Assembly (NCBI GenBank): GCA_018398575.1
Contig: JAGTXZ010000008.1
Coordinates: 124,001 to 188,000, forward strand
Direction of reading: 5' to 3'
Source of the DNA: Ampelomyces quisqualis
Taxonomy: Eukaryota; Ascomycota; Dothideomycetes; Pleosporales; Phaeosphaeriaceae
DNA length: 64,000 nt
The notes below the pieces were generated by a model. That model was not told the DNA's origin and ran no database searches. It saw only the letters and a list, made by a program, of their open reading frames with translations. Below are positions 31,981-42,090 of this stretch, in pieces. The translations under genes and the position numbers were made by a program. The number at the start of each line of letters is the position of its first letter. Position 1 is the first letter of the stretch.

Positions 31981-33096
31981 ATGCCGCCCACGTCTAAGCA
32001 CAGACGTGCAGGTGCAGCACGCAATTCAAGCCACAGCCCGTCTGAGGGTCCTTATAAGAAGCTTCTATGGTTCAAGCAACCGTGTGAGTGAAGATGAAAC
32101 GCAATAAACCACAGCGCTGATAGTTGTAGTTCCGGATAACTACACAGATGAGGCGACGTTTCTGGACCACCTCCAGCGGAATCCACGACTGCAGCCCTAC
32201 CAGTTCTGGTCCCTCATGTCTGACGCTACCATTATTGTGCAGCATCTCGCATCTGTCGTGATTTTCTGCTGCTGTTTCGTGGCCATCATCCACGGCAGAG
32301 TGTCGCCGGTAGCAGTCGTCGGTTGGGCGAGTCTATGCACTCTCCTTGCCTGGGTGGTGTGGGACCACTGGATGGGAAACGAACAACGACTCGACGTGTC
32401 TGCGGCAGCAGACCTTGGCGCGGTCAACAAAGACGTTTCCAAGGGCTTGAAGTCTTCGCAGAGGACGCAGCAGCGTCTCACAACGGCTAAATCTGCTGCA
32501 TTGATCTACGCTGCTCTGCTGGGTTTGAGCCCCATCCTCAAGTCGCTAACGCGGTCTACGACAAGTGACTCGATCTGGGCACTGAGTACGTGGCTGCTGT
32601 TAATGAATGTGGCCTTTTTCGATTATACCGGTGGACCAGGCACGCAGTGAGTGTAACATGAATAGGATCTAAGACTGGGAAACTCATGCATGCAATTAGA
32701 CTGCCGACTTCCATGTCCACCAATTCCGCCATGATGGCATCTGCTGTTCTTGCATCAAGACTGCCTTCGACTACTCATGTCTTCTCCTTGACCCTCTTCT
32801 CAATTGAGATCTTTGGTCTATTTCCCATCTTCCGCCGGCAGCTGCTCGTTCATTCTTGGCGGAGCCACTTGCTCCTTACCATCTTGCTGACTATGGCAGC
32901 ATGGGGCGGCGTCTTCGTCACCCTGACAGGTGGTGGTCGAATAGCTTTCATGACTGGTGTGATACTGGGGTGCAGCTTTACTCTGCTGTGTATGGGTATC
33001 TGTAGTTGGTGGCTGATTGGGCTTCAGCGATATAAGAACGAAATCCACGGTCCTTGGGATCCAGCAAGACCAATCATACGACAGCGTTGGGATTGA
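31981..33096 (+). CDS. GPI2: GPI-anchor synthesis GPI-GlcNAc transferase subunit Gpi2 (PIG-C)
   Basis: Exons 31981-32083, 32130-32646 and 32700-33096 give 338 residues. Gpi2 is a multi-spanning ER subunit of the complex that adds GlcNAc to phosphatidylinositol, the first step of GPI synthesis. The start region has GPYKKLLWFKQPFPDNYTDE, the family's conserved opening. After several hydrophobic helices comes SMSTNSAMMASAVLASRLPS, then HVFSLTLFSIEIFGLFPIFR, both signature blocks. The C-terminus IHGPWDPARPIIRQRWD is also typical. The stop lies 23 bp inside the convergent neighbour, so the two coding regions overlap tail to tail (33074-33096). Confidence 0.93.
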
Positions 33097-34003
33097 AACC
33101 CCTCATTAAGGTATCCTTGCCGTTTGGATCGCTCGTCTCGTATTGCAGCCACGAACAACAGCCATTCACTGGCCATAGCTGGTCGCCTGCCTTTCGATCA
33201 GACGTTCCACGCCAATCACGGTCCAGTTCTTTAAGCAAATAAGTTTTTGAGACTACCTCCAAGAACAACCTCCCGTCTTTGCGAATCCATCGTACAACCT
33301 TGGCGTCCATGGCTCCGTCGACGGCTTTCCACATTCGCGGAACAAGGTCATTGTAGTCGACGTCTTCTGAGCCGACAAAGTGCGCTGGCGACCACGGATC
33401 CCGCCGCGCCATGGAGTGGCCTTTGCTCGCGCCAACTACTACAACGCTTTGCAAACCGTGGACGTTTGATAGCATCTGACGGAGTAATTCCCACAATTCC
33501 GGTCGGTACAGGGGGCTCCTGGGCCAGGACTCGAAGTTGAATCGTAGCGTCTTCAGCTTAGGAGCATCCATACGCAAAGCGCCAAGTATCGTGTCTCGTG
33601 GATCGTTTGTCCAGGTAAGGTACCGCACCCACTCGTAGGCGATGCGATCGGTGGATACGAGGCGGATATCGACTTCGACATTGTGGACGCTCAGGCGATG
33701 GTGGTCGTCGAGAGACTTGAAGAAGACTTTGGCTTTATCGACGGTTGTGAATCGGAAGGTATTTTGAGAGAACAGAGGGCGGCGGTCGACCTCATGGTAC
33801 AATCTCCGACAAGTCTGCAACAAGGCAACTCCAAGTGTTGGAATGGCTTTGGTCTGGCACTGAGCATGGGTCGCTGGGTCTTCTATTATGTGTTCGGAAA
33901 CAAAGCAGTGTCTGAAGATGTCGTGTTTGATTTCTGCAGGCAAAGCTACAAGCGGCGATTGGGCTTGGAGGTTCGTCGGAGGTGCAATTGACAGGGCAAT
34001 CAT
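33074..34003 (-). CDS. F-box-like fungal protein (DUF7730-type), function unknown
   Basis: Single-exon gene of 309 residues starting at the first ATG (MIALSIAPPTN). SPLVALPAEIKHDIFRHCFV resembles an F-box or the similar start of fungal DUF7730 proteins. TLGVALLQTCRRLYHEVDRR and LFSQNTFRFTTVDKAKVFF follow, the usual order in that large Ascomycete group (old 'LLQTCR-x-hYxE' motif). APKLKTLRFNFESWPRSPL is in the later part. No function is assigned. The frame is intact. The C-terminal 7 codons overlap the GPI2 3' end on the other strand. Confidence 0.7.
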   Translation of the reverse strand: MIALSIAPPTNLQAQSPLVALPAEIKHDIFRHCFVSEHIIEDPATHAQCQTKAIPTLGVALLQTCRRLYHEVDRRPLFSQNTFRFTTVDKAKVFFKSLDDHHRLSVHNVEVDIRLVSTDRIAYEWVRYLTWTNDPRDTILGALRMDAPKLKTLRFNFESWPRSPLYRPELWELLRQMLSNVHGLQSVVVVGASKGHSMARRDPWSPAHFVGSEDVDYNDLVPRMWKAVDGAMDAKVVRWIRKDGRLFLEVVSKTYLLKELDRDWRGTSDRKAGDQLWPVNGCCSWLQYETSDPNGKDTLMRGFNPNAVV

Positions 34004-34718
34004 AGTAGTTGAAAAAAAAAGACACAGCTTAACCAAACGGGAAGTGCGGCAGACACCGCCATGTTATAAACAGTCACAGAGACATGACTATGGCTTGCAC
34101 ATGCTTGGGTCAGTCGTATCTACTACTCCGTACGGAGTACATACTACTGTCCTCGACTCGTGGCATGCATGTGTGGGAACGGAAGTGTTTTTCGTGGCTG
34201 AGAATCTAGGTAGCCGTGCGTCTCACTCGGACAGTCCGACAGGTCCACCACCACTGATGAAGCCTCCGTCGAAAAAAAAAGTCTGCTGTCTGAGGTTAAC
34301 TTCAGCGGTGAGCCACACCGATGGCGTCGGAATGAGCCACTACTTGGAGGAAGCTCAGCTTTGACGCCATGGCGTGCGAGGCAGGGAGATCTGGACCGCA
34401 AACGATGTCGGTGTGTAGCTTTCAGCCCCCGAAATTTGACGTTCGTCTTGCGCTACCGAGTACGAGGTCCATGGCACAGAAGCACCCAGCCATCGCAATT
34501 CTGGCCACGACGATTCATCGGAGACGGCACGACCATTAGAAAACTGAATTGATGTCGCTTCGCGTGGATGACAGATCACGAGCTGGGCGCGGGCGAAAGG
34601 GTGAAGGCTCACGCTCGCGCTCACGCTCACGCTCACGCAGCCATGTGGGAGAGGCGACACAGCCATACGCGACGTGAGTAGAAGAAACAGGGTTGCTCGC
34701 GCTGCCGACGCATCGCAC
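34004..34718. other. Intergenic region with TACTCCGTA palindrome and CTCACG repeat
   Basis: Divergent gap between the F-box-like gene and the annexin gene. It contains the 16-bp perfect palindrome at 34124-34139 and a (gctcac) microsatellite around 34610-34640 close to the annexin start. No gene is seen. Confidence 0.6.
34124..34139. repeat. 16-bp palindrome tactccgtacggagta
   Basis: A perfect inverted repeat. The half-site TACTCCGTA also occurs at 1306-1314, 41573-41581 and 62707-62715, all outside genes. An imperfect copy lies at about 50585. It may be a relic of a mobile element or a binding site. The sequence shows only the recurrence. Confidence 0.7.
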
Positions 34719-37003
34719 ATGGACGCAGAGAGAAAAAAACAAGCTGAGAACGTGGCCGCCAGACCAGCCAACGAAGCCATCACCATGGGCAACTGGGCCG
34801 ATCTCCCTCCCGAGCAGCGCCCTGGATACACGGGCACACGGCCGGGCGTCGCGTATGCGCCCCAGGGCACCGTCCAGTACAGCACCCAGCCGTTTGCCTA
34901 CACGGCGGCGCCCACTGCGGCTGCCCATGCCGGCCCGAACAGGACCGCGCACATGTCTGGCACTGGTGCTGGCGCCGGCTTCCAGTACGCCGCCACGCCA
35001 GACAGGATCACGTATACACCGCAGCCTCAGTATACCGCGACACCACAGCCTCCGTATACTGCGACACCACACCACCAGCATACTGCGACCCCGCAGCACC
35101 AGTATACTGCGACACCACAGCACCAGCATACTGCGACCCCGCAGCACCAGTATACTGCGACCCCGCAGCACCAGTATACTGCGACACCACAGCACCAGCA
35201 TACTGCGACACCACAGCACCAGCATACTGCGACACCACAGCCTCCGTATACTGCGACACCACACCACCAGCATACTGCGACACCACAGCACCAGCATACT
35301 GCGACACCACAGCCTCCGTATACTGCGACACCACACCACCAGCATACTGCGACCCCCCAGCCTCCGTATACTGCGACACCACACCACCAGCATACTGCGA
35401 CCCCCCAGCCCCCGTATACTGCGACACCACACCACCAGCACCACGCTGCGCAGAACAACCACCCGCCGCCGCCCATCGGCCCGCATGCGCCGTACCCGCC
35501 GCCCGGCCCCCCGACGACCACACACGATGGGCGCAAAGTGGTCGAGGTCGTCCCGGTGCGCCCGCACAGTCTGTCCGTGGGCGGCACGTCGCGCATCCAG
35601 ACAATTGTGCCGGGCGGCGTGCCGCCTCCAAGCCCGCTGCTCGAAGCCTACCACGGCACCTACCAGTCCATCAGCCCCATGCCCCAGGCCATGATGACGC
35701 CCGACGACGACCTGGACCACCTCCCCTCGCTCGACAGCCTCGCCCCGCGCCAGCGCCCTTCCTCCCGACGCTCACCCAGCCCCGCCTTCCGCCCCTCGAA
35801 ACCCAGAGACCGCCTCGCGCTCGAAGCGTACGGTGGAGGGGGACGCCGCAACCACGGCGACCGCTCGCCCGACCGTGACACGGAAAAGCGCCGCGCCCGC
35901 ATCTACGACGCAACCGACGATGCCCTCGCGCTCGTCGACGCCCTCGCCGCCCGCACCCCCGACGCTGACGCCCTCATCGACATCCTGCCCGCCCTGTCGC
36001 ACGACCAAATGCTCGAGCTGCGCACCGAATACAAGCGGCACTGCAAAGTGCAGGGCCGGGGCATCAACATCGCCAAGCACGTCAAGATGAAAACCTCGGG
36101 CAACTTTGGCAAAATCGCATACGTGACCGCGCTGGGCAAGTACGAAGGGGAAGGCTACTGGGCGAATTTCTGGTACCAGTCCAACTCGGCGCGTCGGGAG
36201 TTGCTCATCGAAGCGCTCATGGGCCGGCAAAACCACGAAATCCGCGAGATCAGAGACGCGTTCAAAGACAAGCGGTACGGCGACTCTCTGATGCGCTGCA
36301 TGGACAAGGAACTCAAGGCAGACAAGTTCCGCAAAGCAGTCCTCATGGCCCTCGAGGCAGAGCGCCAGGAAGAAAGCGACGTCTGGCCGCCCGAGTATCG
36401 CCAGCGCGACGTGGACACGCTGTACCGCGCCATCAACGCACGCGAAGGCGGCGAGAGCGCCATGTTGAGCGTCGTCTGTATGCGCAGCGACGCACACTTA
36501 CGCAACGTCCTGCGTCTCTACGAATCCACCTACCGCGCGAATTTCGCCCGTGACGCCCTAAGGAAGAGTAATAATCTAGTCGTAAGCCCCTTCCCTCTCT
36601 TTTGCCCCATCATGTTCTTTCACTTTTGTCTTCGGCCCGCTGATGCACCCTCGCCATCCAGGGCGAAGTCATAGCCCACATTCTGAACGGCGTCATCAAC
36701 CGCCCTGCTCGCGACGCTATGCTCCTCCACCACGCCCTCGCAGACCTCATCGACCCTGCCCCCGCCGACGCGCCCCGCACCTCGTCGTCCCGCCTCGCGC
36801 CGTCGACCAAGCACGAGCGCCAGCAGCGCTTCGAGCTGCTTATTTCTCGCCTCGTCAGGCTGCATTGGGATCGCTTGCATTTTGTGCGCGTCAAGAGCGA
36901 GTACGAGGACAAGTATGGGCGGCTGGTGGAGGAGGATGTGGAGGAGGCGACCAAGGGGGATTTCAGGGAGTTTTGTATTGCGCTGTGTCAGGCGGGACGG
37001 TGA
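34719..37003 (+). CDS. Annexin (fungal C14-like) with TATP-repeat N-terminal tail
   Basis: Exons 34719-36581 and 36662-37003 give 734 residues from the first in-frame ATG. A short upstream exon starting at ATG 34642 and splicing over GTGAGT (34674) is also possible. Annexins bind phospholipid in a calcium-dependent way. The C-terminal 320 residues hold divergent annexin repeats: ALVDALAARTPDADALIDIL, then RELLIEALMGRQNHEIREIR with FKDKRYGDSLMRCMDKELKA, then AMLSVVCMRSDAHLRNVLRL, and across the intron GEVIAHILNGVINRPARDAM. The N-terminal tail is Pro/Gln-rich and contains 17 eight-residue TATP repeats (about residues 110-240). A Pro-rich linker and an Arg/Ser patch follow. Type II calcium loops are weak, so calcium binding is uncertain. 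Confidence 0.85.
35026..35445 (+). repeat. 24-bp tandem repeat encoding (Q/P)(Y/H)TATP(Q/H)(H/P)
   Basis: About 17 head-to-tail copies of a 24-bp unit (core tatactgcgacaccacagcac) inside the annexin tail. Variants alternate (QYTATPQH, QHTATPQH, PYTATPHH, QHTATPQP) in higher-order pairs, a sign of recent unequal exchange. The unit carries no stop in most frames, so long spurious open frames also appear on both strands here. Confidence 0.95.
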
Positions 37004-37279
37004 AGACGTGGAGTTTACCGGGGGCGGGGGAGGGGGAAAGGCGACAAGAGGAAAAGCATGTTTGAAAGAGGAGGGATGCCTTGGGATCATTTTTCATACA
37101 TTCTTTTTTTTTCTGAATACGGAATACTTTCATGATTCACGCGTGGGTGCTGACATGTCTCCATCCTGTTCTTCATCGCTACTCGCATCACCCCACCTCC
37201 CACATCTGCTCACCACCAAAATCTGTGCCGTGTGCTCTACACTCATCAAACACACCCACCTCCCATCCCTCACCGCTGC

Positions 37280-39355
37280 TCATACCCTCCCCCCTGCATC
37301 TCCCCCCCCCTCCCCATCCATGCCCATCCCCGACAGCAAATCCGCCGGCGTAGGCAGATTGTGCACCGCGCCCCTCGCACTAGCCGCAGGGACATGCGGA
37401 AACACAATCGTCGGCAGATTCGGGGTGCGGAGCAAGCTATGCGGCGCCGAGGGGCCAGGCTTGGCAGACGGGTGCGGCCGCGGGGCCAGTGTGTGGGTAG
37501 GATGAGTTTCGGGGGGATAGGTTGTTCGGGGGATACGCGGTGGCGAGGGCGGGGGCGCCGGCGCCGGTGTGAAGTGGGAGGTAGGCAAAGGGCCAGTGGG
37601 AGTGCTTGTTGGTTGGGGAAAGGCGTTGTGGGTATGGTTTGTGTACGCCATCATGGGGAGTTTGAGGGTGGCGAGGGGGTTGATGTGGACGCCGTCATTG
37701 GGGATGGTAATGTGCATTGACCAATCGTTTGATGCGTGGTAGACTGCGTGGGAGCCCGGGGATGGACTTGCCATGAGGGATGTGTTTGCGTCGGCCCATT
37801 GGAGAATGTTGCGATTGAGAATGATGGGGCTGAAGGGTCCGTCTTTATCTGATGGCATTGCGTCGCCGAGGAAGACGGTGCTGGAGTCCATTGGGAAGGG
37901 GGTGTAAGCCAATGAAGATTTCGTCGTAGATGCCTTGGTAGCTGAGCGTTCTGTAGAGTCCATGTCGCTTACGTCTTTGAGAGGGTTTTCAGCTGGCCGA
38001 GTCTTTCTCGGATCTGTACACTCCCCGAGGGGTTGTTTTCCAGATACCGGGACCGTCACTTCATCATCATTTCTAGGCCCATTTGTCGACTTGGTCTTTG
38101 CCCTGGCTTTTCCCTTGTGGCCAGCTCTGGCATAGGCCTCAGGATACCGGATCCGAAATCGATCGCGCAGATCAGTCGCGTGTCGCTTGCCGAATCCCAG
38201 ATCTTGATCATCGCGCATCAAGTGCCAAGCGGCACCATATTTCTCGAACCCCTTGAGCAGATTTTCATCATCTTGGGGAGTGAATCGGCACCGTGGTCGC
38301 CGTGTACTTGGTGCAAACGGGGTCTGAATGCCCAACTCCGCTAGCTTAGCGTGGCTCTTGCGTTCTGAACGACCTTCTCCTTCCACAGGTCTCTCTTTGC
38401 TCGGCCACAGTCCGTTATCGAGAACCTTGGAGGCTGATGGCTCCATGTTCGTTGAGGGCGCGGTAGTAGCTTTGGGAGAAGTCGTATGTGAATCTTCAGT
38501 CCCACGTCCTTGCTGCGAATCTCTCGATTTGGAGCCCTCACCAGGACAGCACACACGGAAACGGTCCTTCAAGTCTACAGCAGACCGTCCATTAAATGTG
38601 TAATCTGGACATTGTAGTATCCTTTTCCACTTCCCAATGCCAAATCTACTGACACCAAGTAGGAGGTCCTTCGTCTCCTCGTCCGACCATTTCTTTCTCT
38701 TTTTGCCTCTCTGACTCTTGGCAGCCGCTTTATTCGCATTCTCCTCGATACTGGGTGGAGAAGTCCCTTCTTCATGAGACCTTTGAGCTAGGCTTGAAGA
38801 CTGCGTATCATCTCTTGCCTCTGTCTTGTCGTCGATTTGAATCTCGTAGAGCTCATTTGACGCACTAGGCTTGATTGCTTCATCGTCTCTTTTCCTTTTG
38901 CTCCGTGCTTCATGAGACGCATTTGCCGAGCTTATCCTATCATTGATCTGCTCGAACCCGCTGGCTCCATCTTGAATAGGAGGAAACAGCCTCCCTGAAG
39001 GTGGAAGCGGTGGTGGCTGATGCAGACCTTGCAGCAATGGAGGTATCCTGGCTCGTTCCGTGGGCTTGGCTGGAAGTTGTGGGAGCTCGGGGAGCTTTAT
39101 GACAGCATTCTCGGCTGCCAATCGGGAAGAGTCGTCATACTGATATTCTGTCCTCTTCCACTCACTCGGCAATAGCTGCTGTGGTGTATCGAGTAATAGG
39201 TCGATCAATTTACCACTGAATGGTGCTGCCGGAGGCTGATGTGCTGCTGGGAACGTGTCCGTTGCATGCTGAGTCGAAGCAGTATCATTTAAGACCTGTG
39301 CGATCGGTGCACCTGACTTCGCGCTGTCTGGAGCAGCATGATTTCGCATTTGCAT
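37280..39355 (-). CDS. Telobox-type Myb DNA-binding protein (Teb1/Tbf1-like)
   Basis: Single-exon gene of 691 residues. There are two Myb/SANT domains. The first, at about 213-265, is KKWSDEETKDLLLGVSRFGIGKWKRI ending AVDLKDRFRVCCP, which has the telobox V-D-L-K-D-(R/K)-(F/W)-R helix. The second, at about 345-400, is RFTPQDDENLLKGFEKYGAAW ending ATDLRDRFRIRYP. Proteins with two such domains bind TTAGGG-type repeats at telomeres or in promoters in fission yeast and other fungi. Flanks are basic (RGKKRKKW) and otherwise Pro/Ser-rich. The last 100 residues are Pro-rich low complexity. It lies tail to tail with the annexin gene, with 276 bp between. Binding specificity is inferred from the family. 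Confidence 0.85.
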   Translation of the reverse strand: MQMRNHAAPDSAKSGAPIAQVLNDTASTQHATDTFPAAHQPPAAPFSGKLIDLLLDTPQQLLPSEWKRTEYQYDDSSRLAAENAVIKLPELPQLPAKPTERARIPPLLQGLHQPPPLPPSGRLFPPIQDGASGFEQINDRISSANASHEARSKRKRDDEAIKPSASNELYEIQIDDKTEARDDTQSSSLAQRSHEEGTSPPSIEENANKAAAKSQRGKKRKKWSDEETKDLLLGVSRFGIGKWKRILQCPDYTFNGRSAVDLKDRFRVCCPGEGSKSRDSQQGRGTEDSHTTSPKATTAPSTNMEPSASKVLDNGLWPSKERPVEGEGRSERKSHAKLAELGIQTPFAPSTRRPRCRFTPQDDENLLKGFEKYGAAWHLMRDDQDLGFGKRHATDLRDRFRIRYPEAYARAGHKGKARAKTKSTNGPRNDDEVTVPVSGKQPLGECTDPRKTRPAENPLKDVSDMDSTERSATKASTTKSSLAYTPFPMDSSTVFLGDAMPSDKDGPFSPIILNRNILQWADANTSLMASPSPGSHAVYHASNDWSMHITIPNDGVHINPLATLKLPMMAYTNHTHNAFPQPTSTPTGPLPTSHFTPAPAPPPSPPRIPRTTYPPETHPTHTLAPRPHPSAKPGPSAPHSLLRTPNLPTIVFPHVPAASARGAVHNLPTPADLLSGMGMDGEGGGDAGGRV

Positions 39356-40004
39356 GGATGCGTGGCTTTCGGTCAGGCAGATAGCCGGTATGCGGTTCCA
39401 TTTGCTTTGGGTAGAACGCTTAGCAGCGTAGGTCTTTATAATTCATCAATGGTCTAGAGACTCATACAAGGGTCAGTAGAGTTTGGTCGAGGATGTGTAG
39501 CTATATGTCCAGTCAATCTGGGATTTCATGTCAGTTGTTGGCAGAGCAAAGTGCTGGTGCGATCCAAGACACCGGCTGGCTCGAGCCAATCGGCCGAAGT
39601 TTGGCCGAGTTCGGCAAACCTAATTGCAACTCTAGGTCAGCGAATTGACCGCTCACCGGCTGGCCTTCTTGTGATAGTAAACGTTTCACAAGTTTGAACA
39701 TATTGCAAGGGACTATGAGCAACATAAGAGCAGCACATGGCTCAGAGACGACTTGGTGAGTGGTGAAGAGGAATGTATTGAATACAGGTTCAGATCGATG
39801 ACAGACGCTGCGGTCTAAGGAACACAACAACCGGAGACCACGCCACGAGTCCACATAGATGAGTTGGTCGCCAATCGCAATATACGCCTAGTTACGCACA
39901 CGCTCAAGCAGAAACCGGTCTTGACGAGCGCCTATATTATGCCGCGAGACGTGGAGATACACGATTACCAAACGCATGAGACGAGCAAGGGCTAGCCAGC
40001 AAAT
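39356..40004. other. Intergenic, nothing recognised
   Basis: This holds the promoter of the Myb gene and the terminator side of the peroxiredoxin gene. A minus-strand frame at 39531-39854 has no domain. Confidence 0.5.
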
Positions 40005-40844
40005 TTACGAGGTTCCTACGCCGTCATGAGCCACAGTCGCGGTTTGTACGGCAAGAGTGAACTCACCGTTCGTTTTCGCGACATCCGACATCTTGGTATC
40101 AGCATGCACCTTGTCCAGGTAGGCCTTTTGTCCTTCCGGAGTGGCCTTCATGGTCTCATCGCCTGGGGTCCAGTTTGCGGGGCAGACCTGTGCCATGAAG
40201 TTAGTAAATGGCGAACGTGACAATCGGAAGTCTCGGAGAAGAAGCTTACCTCGCCATACTTGTCCGTGAACTGGAACGCATCAATCAGCCTCAACGTCTC
40301 GTCGACACTCCGTCCAACAGGCAAATCGTTGATGGTGATCTGCCTCACCACACCTTGCGGGTCGATCAAGAATAAACCTCGGAGAGCGATACCCTCCTCC
40401 TCAATCAGGACACCATAGTCTTTGCTGATGCTGTGGTTCTTGTCCGACAACAAGGGGATGTCAATCTTGCCCAGTCCACCATCTTTCCGACTCGCAGCTG
40501 TCCATGAGAGCAAGGTATACTCTGAGTCTGTGGAGGCGAAGACGACACTGGCGCCGCGTGCAGTGAAGTCAGCGATGCGTTCGCTGAAGGCGATGATTTC
40601 AGTGGGGCACACGAAGGTCCAAGCCATGGGGACGAAGCCGAGGACGAGCCATTGTTTCGAGGATGTGTAGGATGCTAGGGAGATTTCTAGTGGAAAGTGT
40701 TAGTATTCCATCGCAAGTGAAAAGAGAGGGTTAGTAGGTTGGTTGAAAGGTACCTTCAAATGTGCCATCGACGATCGCGGTACCGGTGAAATGCGGTGCT
40801 GGTTTTTGCACGCGCGCCTTGGGCGTGTAGGCTGGAAATGACAT
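40005..40844 (-). CDS. TSA1: Typical 2-Cys peroxiredoxin (Tsa1-like)
   Basis: Exons 40844-40754, 40686-40250, 40187-40067 and 40015-40005 give 219 residues. The enzyme reduces hydrogen and alkyl peroxides using thioredoxin. The peroxidatic cysteine is in PMAWTFVCPTEIIAFSERI and the resolving cysteine in GEVCPANWTPGDE, restored at the third-exon start. Other conserved parts are VVFASTDSEYTLLSW, LPLLSDKNHSISKDYGVL (here IPLLSDKNHSIS) and GLFLIDPQGVVRQITINDLPVGRS. The last exon is only 11 nt (three residues' end and the stop), supported by a good branch site and AG. No targeting peptide is obvious, so it is probably cytosolic. Confidence 0.93.
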
Positions 40845-42090
40845 AGTGTAAAGTTGATGGCGTAGCCTGCGCTTTGGCAATGTGATTCGGGGGTCCGACT
40901 TTAGGATTGAGCCTGTAAACTCGAGGTACTTCCAGCTAGCTCGCGGATAACACTGATTGTGTAAGAGAAGAGCGTAGATGCAGGTTGCTTTTTGATAAGA
41001 AGAGTGGCGACAACCGCAGTGATATGAGAGGGTATGGTTGGGAAGATTGAGTACCTAGGTAGGTGTGTAAAAAGCTTCAACCAAGTAAATTCGCGCGTTC
41101 CGTTTAGGTTTAGCTGCAACGTGCTTTGAGGGTTCCACGTTGACCGCTTCAGGCCCACTGTCGGAGGAAGGATGCAGGGAGATGGGATTGGCTCGATCGA
41201 GAGGGAGCCGCAAGATGCAGAAGCCGTAAAATCGTTCCGTCTGAAGATTGTCAGACCACAAAAAATAGAGAGCGGGCCGTTGGAGATTTCCGTCATTATG
41301 GGCGCGCTCTGCATGACAAAAGGCAATTGTTCGAGGCCGGTCCTGCTGACAGAACGTGGTTGTGGTTGTGTGAATAATGCACCCAGGTTGGCGTCAGAGG
41401 TCATTTCTCACAAGCTCGACTGGTCTGCTATAGGTTTCTCATACTTCTGTCCGTGTCTGTCCAAGAACAAGTGTGTGTATCTTGAGTGTACCTTGTGCAG
41501 CTGATGCAGTTGGCGATCAAATTGAATGCGTGTCCACGACGGCGCAATTACCTAGCTCGTTCGACGCCATAGTACTCCGTACCTAGTGCCGTCATTGGCC
41601 GATCATACACGCCTTGTCACGAGAAAGCGCGCAATGCACGTGCGCCTCTGCCATACAAGGGGGTAGCATGAACGGATGAGACGATGGGCCTTGTGCACGG
41701 ACGAAATCTGTATGGAAAATGCTCGACCTGGGCGGAAGATTCGCTGTCCCGCTTTCTCATCCGTAGTACGTACTGTACATGTCTCCCCCCCTTGTAGCTC
41801 GCAGTGCCATGTAAGAAATTTGATCATTCCGATATCGGACGGCACACCGACTTCCACAGACTATGCTCCTGTTCAAATTACTAATAGTGCGCAGTCTCTG
41901 AAGCTCGACCCGGAGAACAGGCTACCAAGGGCGAGGACTGTTGATAAGCAAAATGATGACAAAAGAGACACGTCTTCAACCGGGGTGTGTCGACGCAAGC
42001 ATGAGAGTAGCAGAAGTTGTGTATTTCTTGTTGTCATGTGTGTAAGCACACAGGGTATGTCTCTTATTATGATATGTGGTACCACGGAGG
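40845..42090. other. Intergenic, 1.2 kb, nothing recognised
   Basis: Separates the peroxiredoxin promoter from the 3' end of the acetyl-CoA transporter gene. Several 60-160 codon frames occur but show no domain and no consistent composition. A TACTCCGTA half-site lies at 41573-41581. Confidence 0.5.

Noticed and set aside
35008..35631. Two further minus-strand frames (about 190-207 codons) over the same repeat
   Set aside because: Same cause. Cys/Gly/Val or Gln/Tyr runs follow mechanically from the repeat unit.
34536..35720. Long minus-strand open frame (394 codons) across the annexin repeat
   Set aside because: It is the complement of the 24-bp repeat, which has no stops in most frames. 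Its translation is a simple repetition with no domain, and the plus-strand annexin explains the region.
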